Shown: one piece after another, positions 1-7,005 of the stretch
Position numbering within the stretch: the first letter of the stretch is position 1
How the letters are laid out: every line of letters begins with the position of its first letter
Assembly (NCBI GenBank): GCA_013297575.1
Contig: JAAFHO010000004.1
Span: 1-31,737, forward strand
Direction: 5' to 3'
DNA from: Chitinophagales bacterium
GTDB lineage: Bacteria > Bacteroidota > Bacteroidia > Chitinophagales > Saprospiraceae
DNA length: 31,737 nucleotides
Position numbers and translations under genes: made by a program
Notes under the pieces: model-generated
The model's input: the letters and a program-made list of their open reading frames with translations, nothing else
The model's database searches: none
What the model was told of the DNA's origin: nothing

Positions 1-1204
1 CCTGTACTTGGTTGTCATCGGTTAAGTTCCCTAGATCTACATTAGTCCCCTTTACACCCGCGCTGGCTGGTTTGCCAATGATAAACATAGGCGCTAGAGT
101 GCCGTGATCTGTACCCGCAGCACCATTTTCCTTGGCACAACGCCCAAATTCAGAGAAGGTGCAAGCCAATACTTTGTCATCCAGTTGCAGCCCTTTTAGA
201 TCGGTCATAAAGGAACGAAGGCTATCAGAAAGTGTTTGTAGTAATCCCGCGTGTCCACCCGTGAGGATGGTACCTTCAGGTGGTATTTGCCGTCCATGTG
301 TATCAAAACCACCCATAGAACACAGGTAAATTTTGGTTTTGCAACCTCCTTTTATCAAACGCGCGATGGTTTTTAATTGAAAAGCAAAACCATTTTGCGG
401 ATAAACAGCCGATGAATTGGTACCCGCCATAAACGCTTGAGTGATGTATTCCGAGTATTGATCCACACTTTCTTCCACACCAAGGATATACTTTATTTCT
501 TCGCCGTATTCTGATGCCGGAATATTGAGCAGTGGCGCACCGCCAATCGTTTGTACCAAGGAGTAAAATCCATCCGGATCTTGTCCATAAAGGTTGATCA
601 CGTTTTGGTGTTCCGTCTCCGTATGAAAGCCCAAAGACGGATTAGGGTCACCTACCTGAATACCAAGCGGATACAGCATATCGGGAATCGGCGTTCCCAT
701 TACATCAGGGAACATGGCTTGCAGCGCCCTGCCGGGCCAACCTGTTTTGATATTAAAATTTTCGGGTGTACCATCACCCCCAGAAAGCCAAAGATCTGTG
801 CCTTTGAAGTGCGAGCCATTGATATTTTCGTATCCCACACCTTGGACAATGCTCAATAAACCTTCCTCGTATAAAGACTTAAAACCAGTCATTACCGGGT
901 GTAAGCCTATTTTATCGGCATTGGATAATGAATTATCTAAGTTGATGTACTTTTCTGGTCCTGAATCTGGAACTTTAATTTCAGGGCGCAACATGGCATA
1001 ATCATCGTATTGATTCACTGGAATTAAAGTATTGATACCATCATTGCCGCCTTTGAGTTGGATAAGGATTAACACGCGGTCTTCCACCTCCTCACAATTA
1101 GCGAGGGTGCGGGCGATACGGGTATTGGCAAATGGTTTCATTGGGAACCCGTTGACCATCATGGTGCTGAGTCCCGCTATTTTGAAAAAATTTCTTCTTT
1201 GCAT
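1..1204 (-). CDS. DUF1501 family protein, 3' end missing at window edge
   Basis: The reading frame is open from an ATG at 1204 to the left edge (401 codons, no stop), so the C-terminus is missing. Family hallmarks are visible: LIQLKGGNDGINTLIP near residues 47-62, GGFDTHGRQ near 296-304, and FSEFGR followed by GTDHGTLAPMF near 350-372. DUF1501 proteins are distantly related to the sulfatase/alkaline phosphatase fold, but no reaction is established. The N-terminus (MQRRNFFKIAG) carries a twin-arginine-like RRNFFK motif and then a short hydrophobic stretch, so Tat export is likely. The gene begins 21 nt after the DUF1800 stop and is almost certainly co-transcribed with it. Family assignment is confident; function is unknown. 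Confidence 0.9.
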   Translation of the reverse strand, partial: MQRRNFFKIAGLSTMMVNGFPMKPFANTRIARTLANCEEVEDRVLILIQLKGGNDGINTLIPVNQYDDYAMLRPEIKVPDSGPEKYINLDNSLSNADKIGLHPVMTGFKSLYEEGLLSIVQGVGYENINGSHFKGTDLWLSGGDGTPENFNIKTGWPGRALQAMFPDVMGTPIPDMLYPLGIQVGDPNPSLGFHTETEHQNVINLYGQDPDGFYSLVQTIGGAPLLNIPASEYGEEIKYILGVEESVDQYSEYITQAFMAGTNSSAVYPQNGFAFQLKTIARLIKGGCKTKIYLCSMGGFDTHGRQIPPEGTILTGGHAGLLQTLSDSLRSFMTDLKGLQLDDKVLACTFSEFGRCAKENGAAGTDHGTLAPMFIIGKPASAGVKGTNVDLGNLTDDNQVQ

Positions 1205-1225
1205 GGCTTGTAGTTTTACGCGTTT

Positions 1226-2872
1226 TTAGAATAATTGGTATTCGGGTGCATACATAATGGCGTTGAGCAATCGGCGCAACGGGATCGACACTTCCGTGTC
1301 ATCACCTGTTGCGACATAGTTATCCCATTCATACGTCCAGTCGCCCGGTGGTAGGCCATTGAGGAATACCACATCTAAAAAGTGGGTAAAGCGGTCAGTA
1401 TCAGGCTCTTCTGGAAACAAATAGATGAGTAGTTCCTGTACTAAAACATAAGAATCGGAAGGCGCGCTGATATTGCCGCTGTCCTTGATCCATTTTGCAA
1501 AGTCTAATTTTGTGCCAATAGGCGCATCCGGCGAAGGTACCCATGCGTACGTACCCGTTAGTAATATTTCGGGTAATTTGTAACGCCCGATAATGGATGC
1601 CGAATTAAAAAACTGCCGATTAAATACTGGATCTTGGTAATAACCAGGATAACCAGCCACATCAGGGGGATAAAATAAATCCATACCAGTACGGCTTAAC
1701 ATACGCTCCAATACCGCTCCATTGTAAAACGTTAAATAGTGTTTCTCGTTTTCTGTAATTGGATCGGGAATTGGTAATTCAAAATAGGTAAGTGCTTGTA
1801 AGGACAAATCTAAAGGAGATTTGATAAATGCGCCAAAAATTTCATCCGTAGCAGAACTATCATCCTCATCGAAGAAATGCTGACTTTGTAGCAATTGACT
1901 TAATACGGGCAATAATTCAAAATTATTATCTTTGAATGTTTGCGCTAATGGCGTGATAATATCAGTTTCTACCTCTGCGCTGATCTTGCGCGTTACAAAG
2001 TAATGATACAAACGTCGGCAAATATTTTTTGCAGTAGCCTCTTGCGCAAAAATCATATCCACAAAACTATCCAACTCGGCCACCATTCCGGCAGCATCAT
2101 TAGAAGGTGCAGAAATGATCGTCGAGTTAAAACGATTGCTAAATGTTTTGGGCATAAAGTCGTGGCTCTGTGGAAACCCTTTACCCGATGGAATGGTTGT
2201 TTCTGCGTCCACATTGAGGTGTCGTTGGGCATTACCAAAACCCGTGAGTACCCGTGCCGCTTGCACAATATCCTCTTCGGTGTAAGTGGAATAATCGCCA
2301 GGGCCAGCAATATCGCCTTTGCCAATGGTGTGCAATTCCAAAAACTCTCGTGCGAAGTTTTCATTTGGATTATTGACAAAATTGAGGTTGTTGTTGATAT
2401 AATTCAACATACAATTATCCAAAACGATCTTTGTCACCATTTTTTTAAAATTACCAAATGCGCCCCAGCGAAGGAGTTGCAGGTAATCAAAAAATTGACC
2501 TGTTGAGCCTGATTCCGCTGTGACAGAAAGGTATTGGTGCAAAAAGAATTCCATTTTGTGTCCGGCACCTATATCGTGCAGGGCTTCATTCACCCACCAC
2601 CCCATCACGTATCGCCGGAGTTCAAAATCTTCCGCTGGCAAAATAGCAGAAGGCGGCTGAGGTGGATTGATCCAAGTAACAGCATTAGTGCCGTACAAGG
2701 GTTGCTCTACCTTAAGTGGTGCTGGTGTGAAAAGGAGTTGGAATGCTTCGGAAGCCGTGAGAGCGGCTAGTTCGTCCACGCGTTTGCGCGTGTAACGGAA
2801 AGTGGTTCGCCGTAAAAAATGGGCGGCCCGGCGTGTATTTAACACACCGGTAATCGGATTAAGAGACGCCAT
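1226..2872 (-). CDS. DUF1800 family protein
   Basis: The protein is 548 aa, the usual size for DUF1800. It carries the family signature NENFAREFLELHTIG at residues 170-184, followed by EEDIVQAARVLTGF. A second conserved stretch, NICRRLYHYFVTRKIS, lies near residues 285-300. Its biochemical role is unknown. DUF1800 genes are commonly found directly upstream of DUF1501 genes in Bacteroidota and Planctomycetes, and that order is seen here with a 21-nt gap, which suggests one functional unit. The N-terminus (MASLNPITGVLNTRRA) shows no signal peptide, unlike its partner, so it may act in the cytoplasm or be carried out with the Tat substrate. The ATG at 2872 is the first in frame. Confidence 0.9.
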   Translation of the reverse strand: MASLNPITGVLNTRRAAHFLRRTTFRYTRKRVDELAALTASEAFQLLFTPAPLKVEQPLYGTNAVTWINPPQPPSAILPAEDFELRRYVMGWWVNEALHDIGAGHKMEFFLHQYLSVTAESGSTGQFFDYLQLLRWGAFGNFKKMVTKIVLDNCMLNYINNNLNFVNNPNENFAREFLELHTIGKGDIAGPGDYSTYTEEDIVQAARVLTGFGNAQRHLNVDAETTIPSGKGFPQSHDFMPKTFSNRFNSTIISAPSNDAAGMVAELDSFVDMIFAQEATAKNICRRLYHYFVTRKISAEVETDIITPLAQTFKDNNFELLPVLSQLLQSQHFFDEDDSSATDEIFGAFIKSPLDLSLQALTYFELPIPDPITENEKHYLTFYNGAVLERMLSRTGMDLFYPPDVAGYPGYYQDPVFNRQFFNSASIIGRYKLPEILLTGTYAWVPSPDAPIGTKLDFAKWIKDSGNISAPSDSYVLVQELLIYLFPEEPDTDRFTHFLDVVFLNGLPPGDWTYEWDNYVATGDDTEVSIPLRRLLNAIMYAPEYQLF

Positions 2873-2964
2873 GTCAGTTTTTTTTAATTATCCCATAGAC
2901 TAAACAGATGACGCAAGTCAACTATTGAGCACGTGGGGATAGTTACAGTGATAAAGATAATGGC

Positions 2965-2987
2965 TTATTCCGGCTGGGAGGGAATAA
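2965..2987 (-). terminator. Weak hairpin in the 2873-3070 intergenic region
   Basis: TTATTCC (2965-2971) and GGAATAA (2981-2987) form a 7-bp stem with a 9-nt loop, about 85 nt past the stop of the DUF5522 gene. No good T-tract follows on the minus strand, so a terminator call is weak. The rest of this 198-nt gap should hold the DUF1800 promoter, but I found no exact TAnnTTTG element. Confidence 0.25.
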
Positions 2988-3070
2988 CCGAATGGGGCAA
3001 GCAACTTGGATTAAAGTAAAAGAAACGCCTTATTATTTGAAAATATTGGGCAACGAAAAAAAAATTAACA

Positions 3071-3274
3071 CTAACGTGCTTTATTATTTTTCTTATAAGG
3101 GCAATGGCGACAACCATTTTTGCAACAATAGCCGCGTTTTAGGTGGTATTTTTCAGTAAAAACAAAATAACCGCCTTCAAAATAATAATCTTCCCCTTCT
3201 GTTAACGGATCGTTTACTGAGAAAGGTTTGTCCTGATTATTTTTTTGATCTGTGGTTATTTTTTGATTTTGCAT
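3071..3274 (-). CDS. DUF5522 small cysteine-rich protein
   Basis: This 67-aa protein contains the DUF5522 core: YYFEGGYFVFTEKYHL followed by RGYCCKNGCRHCPY near its C-terminus. The four cysteines (CC-x3-C-x2-C) look suited to binding a metal, but that is inference and the family has no assigned function. The ATG at 3274 was chosen because it lies 1 nt after the stop of the histidine phosphatase gene. A longer in-frame extension to 3436 would overlap that gene throughout and shows no family similarity. The tight spacing implies translational coupling with the phosphatase and co-transcription with mqnE. Confidence 0.8.
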   Translation of the reverse strand: MQNQKITTDQKNNQDKPFSVNDPLTEGEDYYFEGGYFVFTEKYHLKRGYCCKNGCRHCPYKKNNKAR

Positions 3275-3275
3275 A

Positions 3276-3881
3276 TTAGTGAACCAAATGCGGGGTTGCA
3301 TTCTCGGCGGTGAAATAAAAAGCGCCATCTTGGAGTTTTGCAACGTAAAATCCCGTATTAACGTGTGGGTTTCCTTCCATTTCTGCAAGAGAAACCCCTT
3401 TAAGCAGCGAAACCAATCCGCGCATGGATCGTCCATGCATACACACTAAAACGTGATCTTCGGTTCTTTGTTTAAGCCAATCAATAAATCGCACCAAACG
3501 GTCGTTGAGTTCTTGTGCGCTTTCGCCTCCGGGCATACGAGCGGAGAGGTCGCCACTGTTCCATGCATTGCGTACTTCATCCCAAAGTACTTTATATTCG
3601 GATGAAATCACCTTTCCTTCGTGGTGCCCCCACGTGATCTCATTGATATCGGGCGTAATATGCCAAGGCAATCCTTTATCAATAAATCCTTGTACAGTTT
3701 GGTGTGTACGCTTCAACGCTGATGTTACAACTAGTTTAAAATCAACGTGTTGGTGATGGTCATAAAACGCTTTTGCCTGACTACGCCCCTTGTCGTTCAA
3801 ATCTGTATCAACGCTACTTCCTTGCACGATGCCCAATTTATTAAATTCTGTTTCGCCGTGCCTTACGATGTAAATGGTCAT
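3276..3881 (-). CDS. Histidine phosphatase family protein (phosphoglycerate mutase-like)
   Basis: The protein is 201 aa from the ATG at 3881. The catalytic motif RHGE is at residues 7-10, with His8 the expected phospho-acceptor. It is followed by TSALKRTHQT (substrate phosphate-binding Arg), by NEITWGHHEG with the acid/base-type glutamates, and by MHGRSMRGL with the second catalytic His. This is a branch-1 histidine phosphatase. The substrate cannot be told from sequence; sugar phosphates or a CobC-like role are possible. A TTG nine codons upstream (3908) would overlap the mqnE stop and adds only the Lys-rich stretch KKCKNKHI, so the ATG is preferred. It sits 23 nt downstream of mqnE and 1 nt upstream of the DUF5522 gene. 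Confidence 0.88.
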   Translation of the reverse strand: MTIYIVRHGETEFNKLGIVQGSSVDTDLNDKGRSQAKAFYDHHQHVDFKLVVTSALKRTHQTVQGFIDKGLPWHITPDINEITWGHHEGKVISSEYKVLWDEVRNAWNSGDLSARMPGGESAQELNDRLVRFIDWLKQRTEDHVLVCMHGRSMRGLVSLLKGVSLAEMEGNPHVNTGFYVAKLQDGAFYFTAENATPHLVH

Positions 3882-3904
3882 TATATGTTTGTTTTTACAT
3901 TTTT

Positions 3905-5095
3905 TCAATTTAGTACGGGTAACTCAAAATAGCCCCTAAACTCTTTATCTTCGGCAAATTCAACATTCGTAAAATCTTGAACAATGTTGTATAATGTGTC
4001 CCGCTCGATGGGTTGGCGACCTACTTTTCGAATCATATCCACTAATTGTTGCGTGGTCAAAGAGGGGTTTTGTTCTTCAGAGCCAGCCATGGAGTAGATC
4101 TTAGTGGTATCATCAATAGTGCCATCAATATCATCTACACCAAAGGCCATCGACATTTGGGCGATATTGCGGCCTATCATGGGCCAATAGGCTTTTACGT
4201 GGTCAAAATTATCCAAATATATACGCGAAATGGCATAATTACGCAAATCCTCCACCGCTGTGCTTTCAGCGATATGGCTCATTTGGTTATCTTGATTGCG
4301 GAATTTAAGTGGAATAAAGGTCTGGAAACCGCCCGTTTTATCCTGCAATTGGCGCAAACGCTCCATGTGATCTACGCGGTGGTGCCATTTTTCAATATGC
4401 CCGTATAACATTGTGGCATTGGACTTACGACCTAAATTATGCCAAATTTCGTGTATTTCGAGCCATTGATCTCCGGTGCATTTGTCTGCTGCAATTTGTT
4501 CGCGTATTTCCGGGTGAAAAATTTCTGCACCTCCACCTGGCAAACTATCGCAGCCCGCTTCGAGCATCATCTTCATGCCATCTGCATAAGAAATTTTTGC
4601 CTTTTTGAAAATATAATGGTACTCCACTGGAGTCAAGGCTTTTATATGCAATTCAGGACGGTGCGCCTTTATTTTTTTAAATAATTCCACATAAAAAGGC
4701 ACATCGTATTGCGGTAAAACCCCACCTACAATATGTACTTCAGTGACAGGTTTGCCATCGTATTGTTTTACGATATTAAACATATCATCCATGGAGTACA
4801 TCCAAGCATCTGTATCACTTTTTTGTTTAATTAACCGCGAATACGAACAAAACTTGCAGTCATAGACACACAAATTAGTGGGTTCAATATGGAAATTGCG
4901 GTTAAAATAAGTAGCATTCCCGTTTTTGCGTTCCCGAACCAAATTGGCCAAAGCACCTACAAAGGCCAAGTCGCCGTGTTCGTATAGAAAAACGCCCTCG
5001 TCAAAAGTAATCCGTTGCCCATCTTCTACTTTTTGTGCAATACGGCGATGGTCGTCGCTAAGATTAGCCTGCTCAAATATTTTTAAAGTTGACAT
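3905..5095 (-). CDS. mqnE: Aminofutalosine synthase MqnE (radical SAM)
   Basis: MqnE is a radical SAM enzyme that joins 3-[(1-carboxyvinyl)oxy]benzoate to the adenosyl radical to give 6-amino-6-deoxyfutalosine, an early step of the futalosine route to menaquinone. This 396-aa protein has the radical SAM motif CVYDCKFC (Cys76, Cys80, Cys83) preceded by FHIEPTN. GGGAEIFHPEIREQI and NATMLYGHIE favour MqnE over the related cyclase MqnC. No other mqn gene is in the window. It is the third gene of a closely spaced minus-strand set, upstream of a histidine phosphatase. The ATG at 5095 lies between two copies of an 18-bp repeat, and the upstream copy is in frame. MqnC is the main alternative, at lower likelihood. 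Confidence 0.9.
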   Translation of the reverse strand: MSTLKIFEQANLSDDHRRIAQKVEDGQRITFDEGVFLYEHGDLAFVGALANLVRERKNGNATYFNRNFHIEPTNLCVYDCKFCSYSRLIKQKSDTDAWMYSMDDMFNIVKQYDGKPVTEVHIVGGVLPQYDVPFYVELFKKIKAHRPELHIKALTPVEYHYIFKKAKISYADGMKMMLEAGCDSLPGGGAEIFHPEIREQIAADKCTGDQWLEIHEIWHNLGRKSNATMLYGHIEKWHHRVDHMERLRQLQDKTGGFQTFIPLKFRNQDNQMSHIAESTAVEDLRNYAISRIYLDNFDHVKAYWPMIGRNIAQMSMAFGVDDIDGTIDDTTKIYSMAGSEEQNPSLTTQQLVDMIRKVGRQPIERDTLYNIVQDFTNVEFAEDKEFRGYFELPVLN

Positions 5096-5117
5096 AAGGT
5101 CAAATATTTTTAAAGTT
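5073..5117. repeat. Direct repeat of 18 bp flanking the mqnE start codon
   Basis: TCAAATATTTTTAAAGTT occurs perfectly at 5073-5090 and 5100-5117, a period of 27 bp, which is a whole number of codons. The first copy encodes residues 2-7 of MqnE; the second lies just upstream of its ATG. This looks like a partial local duplication of the translation-initiation region. Confidence 0.85.
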
Positions 5118-5159
5118 TCAAAAAATAATGAAAACTAAACGTTTGTGGCAATGAAAAGT

Positions 5160-5264
5160 TCAAGAAACCCAAAGATCGCTGCGCCTGCGATAATCGTTCA
5201 GGAAATCCATTTCGTGCATGAGTATGAAGGCCAGACCAATAAAAAAGAATAAATGATCGGGCAT
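5160..5264 (-). CDS. 34-aa ORF, probable remnant of a small membrane protein
   Basis: An ATG 5 nt after the glycosyltransferase stop opens a 34-codon frame. It reads MPDHLFFFIGLAFILMHEMD, then a charged tail with NDYRRRSDLW. The hydrophobic helix ending in HEMD resembles, from memory, the N-terminus of DUF6713-type small membrane proteins (helix then HELDA), which are normally over 100 aa. If so, this is a truncated remnant; otherwise it is a short single-pass membrane peptide. Its position between two genes of a tight cluster supports translation, but nothing shows a function. Confidence 0.35.
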   Translation of the reverse strand: MPDHLFFFIGLAFILMHEMDFLNDYRRRSDLWVS

Positions 5265-5269
5265 TTTTA

Positions 5270-6397
5270 CTAGGCAAATTTAATAATTTCCAACATTTTT
5301 TTGGCATTTTCCAAGTTGGAGTACTCCGTTTCGAGGTGCGCCCTGCGTTCGTCAATACGACTTTGCTCGAAAGGTGCATTCAACATGGCCTCGATGGTTT
5401 GGCGAATAGCAGCAGCTGAATTGCGCACATAGCACAATTTTTCTAAATTGGTACCACTCACCATCATCTCATTAACGATACAAAAACGCCCTCGGAACAG
5501 TGCATTGATGAGTTTTAGTTTAATACCCGAATTTTGAAACGAAAATAAAAGATTGATATGGGCGTTTCGGATCAGGTTGTTCATCATAGCGTCATCCGGG
5601 TTTTCGATCAATTTGATATGATCGTGTGGTCGAATCATATCTTTCAGCCTTTGGGTGGGTTCCATACCTGCAATGATAAAAGGCACTTCCATGCCCGCTA
5701 TTACTTCCTCTACCAGCCAAAGTGCAGCCCGCTCATTGTCGGGGACGCTTAGTTTACCATGGAATAGTACGTACTCTCCCCTACCCAATTGGCTTTCCAC
5801 AAAAGCATTCGGGTGAAATGCGGGAATATGATGGGTATTGGCCTTATGTTGTTTGAAATAAGCCTCATCGTTGGTCGAAATGGCAATTATTTCATCTGAG
5901 TGCAGCAGCACATAGGGTTCAATGCGCTGTAATTTTATGCTTTCTAGGAAAAAATAGAGTTTTTCTAGCGGCACCAAATTAGAGGTAAGTTTCCACAAAT
6001 GCTCATAGTATTGCCATTCTACATTGTGCATCCGCACTATTTTTTGGCGGTGCCGAAGGCTTTTCTTGAGTACAAATCCTGCTGTATGGATACCTTCAAA
6101 CAAGATAGGATGACTATCTTTTTTCAAACGTTTGAGCAGTGAACGGTTCATGCGGGTTTGCATGATAAAAGGGAAAAAAGACAATTGCCAAATAATAGAC
6201 CGACTCCTTTTGTAATAATAAACCTCTTGGCAATACTGTGCCAATTCAGGTTGAGGTGTGCGGTCGCCATATTGGAAACAATGTAAAATAACTTTAACCC
6301 CTAAGGCATGTAGTGCCTTAATCTGGTTAAATATAACGATTACCCCGCCATAATTTGCGGGATATGGTATGTCGAACGAAACGATATGTAATGTCAT
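5270..6397 (-). CDS. Glycosyltransferase, GT4-like
   Basis: This 375-aa protein has the two-domain layout of GT-B glycosyltransferases. The N-terminus (MTLHIVSFDIPYPANYGG) is the usual first strand and glycine-containing loop. YVLFHGKLSVPDNERAALWL near residues 220-240 opens the C-terminal Rossmann domain. NSGIKLKLINALFRGRFCIV matches the conserved nucleotide-sugar-binding segment of group 1 transferases. Donor and acceptor are unknown; a role in surface polysaccharide or protein glycosylation is typical. A GTG at 6424 could add nine residues, but it overlaps a perfect -7 promoter element at 6424-6431, so the ATG at 6397 is preferred. It is the first gene of the minus-strand cluster ending with DUF5522. 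Confidence 0.82.
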   Translation of the reverse strand: MTLHIVSFDIPYPANYGGVIVIFNQIKALHALGVKVILHCFQYGDRTPQPELAQYCQEVYYYKRSRSIIWQLSFFPFIMQTRMNRSLLKRLKKDSHPILFEGIHTAGFVLKKSLRHRQKIVRMHNVEWQYYEHLWKLTSNLVPLEKLYFFLESIKLQRIEPYVLLHSDEIIAISTNDEAYFKQHKANTHHIPAFHPNAFVESQLGRGEYVLFHGKLSVPDNERAALWLVEEVIAGMEVPFIIAGMEPTQRLKDMIRPHDHIKLIENPDDAMMNNLIRNAHINLLFSFQNSGIKLKLINALFRGRFCIVNEMMVSGTNLEKLCYVRNSAAAIRQTIEAMLNAPFEQSRIDERRAHLETEYSNLENAKKMLEIIKFA

Positions 6398-6423
6398 TGC
6401 CACGAATCTTTGCAAAAGCGACA

Positions 6424-6431
6424 CAAAGGTA
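6424..6431 (-). promoter_or_regulatory. Predicted -7 promoter element for the glycosyltransferase cluster
   Basis: The minus strand reads TACCTTTG, an exact match to the Bacteroidota -7 consensus TAnnTTTG. It would place the transcription start near 6417, about 20 nt before the ATG at 6397. The -33 TTTG element is not clear. Confidence 0.4.
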
Positions 6432-6442
6432 AGTTGTTTATG

Positions 6443-6497
6443 TTGTAAGTTTGTTGTTAGTGATTTGTAATTTACAAGTCAAATTAATATTTTGTAA
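6443..6497. promoter_or_regulatory. Cluster of TTGTAA half-sites in a divergent promoter region
   Basis: TTGTAA occurs at 6443-6448, 6465-6470 and 6492-6497. The middle copy is half of a perfect 13-bp palindrome, TTGTAATTTACAA (6465-6477). The cluster lies just upstream of the -7 element for the glycosyltransferase and is followed by the gene for a small DNA-binding protein. It is a candidate operator; AT-rich background could also produce such a motif. Confidence 0.3.
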
Positions 6498-6584
6498 AAA
6501 TAAGTTAAATGCAAATAATAAACTACATTTTAATGCTTTTGTACACAAAAAAAGTATATAATTTTAGTGAAAAAATTTGGTGGC

Positions 6585-6592
6585 TAAGTTTG
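6585..6592 (+). promoter_or_regulatory. Predicted -7 promoter element for the 85-aa DNA-binding protein gene
   Basis: TAAGTTTG is an exact TAnnTTTG match. A T-rich stretch about 19 nt upstream (6562-6565) could serve as a poor -33 element. Transcription would start near 6600, giving a leader of about 77 nt that includes the hairpin at 6620-6636. Confidence 0.35.
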
Positions 6593-6619
6593 TGTGCTAT
6601 TACCTTAGAGTTTAGAAAT

Positions 6620-6636
6620 TAGGGGATTCGCCCCTA
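6620..6636 (+). repeat. Small GC-rich hairpin in the leader of the DNA-binding protein gene
   Basis: TAGGGG (6620-6625) pairs perfectly with CCCCTA (6631-6636) around the 5-nt loop ATTCG. It is the only GC-rich segment in an otherwise very AT-rich 279-nt gap. It could be a leader structure or a fragment of a dispersed repeat. Confidence 0.4.
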
Positions 6637-6676
6637 CCCTTTCCGATATTTTATCCGTTCACCAAACCAATCTATT

Positions 6677-6934
6677 ATGAACGTTACCTTTGAAGAATTA
6701 CGCCGCGTTAAACACGCATTGCCATCCGGCAGTATTGGCCAACTCGCCACAGAATTTAATATGGAGGAAGAGGCCGTCCGAAATTATTTTGGTGGTGGCC
6801 ACTACAAAAATGGCCAACTTACAGAGTTCCACTTAGAATCCGGTTACGGCGGCGGGGTGGTACATTTGGAAGATACCACTATTTTTAACCGTGCTATGGA
6901 AATGATTGAACAGCACAAAGTGTCCTTGCAGTAG
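6677..6934 (+). CDS. Small predicted DNA-binding protein (85 aa)
   Basis: The first 37 residues (starting MNVTFEELRRVKHALPSGSI, then QLATEFNMEEEAVRNYF) read as a helix-turn-helix: an LATEFNM-type first helix, a turn, and a recognition-like helix EEEAVRNYF. The C-terminal half has a glycine-rich turn (GYGGG) and VVHLEDTTI. Short proteins of this pattern are annotated as DNA-binding proteins in Saprospiraceae-type genomes (recalled, not searched). Target and role are unknown. The gene stands alone on the plus strand, divergent from the glycosyltransferase cluster and convergent with lacZ, and has a strong terminator. Confidence 0.7.
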   Translation: MNVTFEELRRVKHALPSGSIGQLATEFNMEEEAVRNYFGGGHYKNGQLTEFHLESGYGGGVVHLEDTTIFNRAMEMIEQHKVSLQ

Positions 6935-6965
6935 CAAACATTTTGTGCTTTTTTTTGTCAAACGG

Positions 6966-6999
6966 TGGGCCGCTCCAAAAAAGTATTTGGAGCGGCTCA
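6966..6999 (+). terminator. Strong intrinsic terminator after the DNA-binding protein gene
   Basis: Arms 6966-6979 and 6986-6999 form a 14-bp stem (one G-T pair) with a 6-nt loop, core GCCGCTCCAAA / TTTGGAGCGGC. TCCTTTTTATT follows on the plus strand. The convergent lacZ stop is only 7 nt away, so it may also stop minus-strand transcripts, although a T-tract is lacking in that direction. Confidence 0.85.
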
Positions 7000-7005
7000 T
7001 CCTTT

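Noticed and set aside
2003..2506. 167-codon open frame on the plus strand
   Set aside because: It is antisense to the DUF1800 gene, whose family signature is clear on the other strand. It has no recognisable motif or signal.
2920..2960. E. coli-like -35/-10 pair (TTGACT, GATAAT) upstream of DUF1800
   Set aside because: Bacteroidota housekeeping promoters use TTTG and TAnnTTTG. The spacing is also poor, so the match is likely chance.
3071..3436. Longer 121-codon version of the DUF5522 gene
   Set aside because: The additional 54 codons lie entirely inside the histidine phosphatase gene in another frame and lack family similarity. The ATG at 3274 fits the junction.
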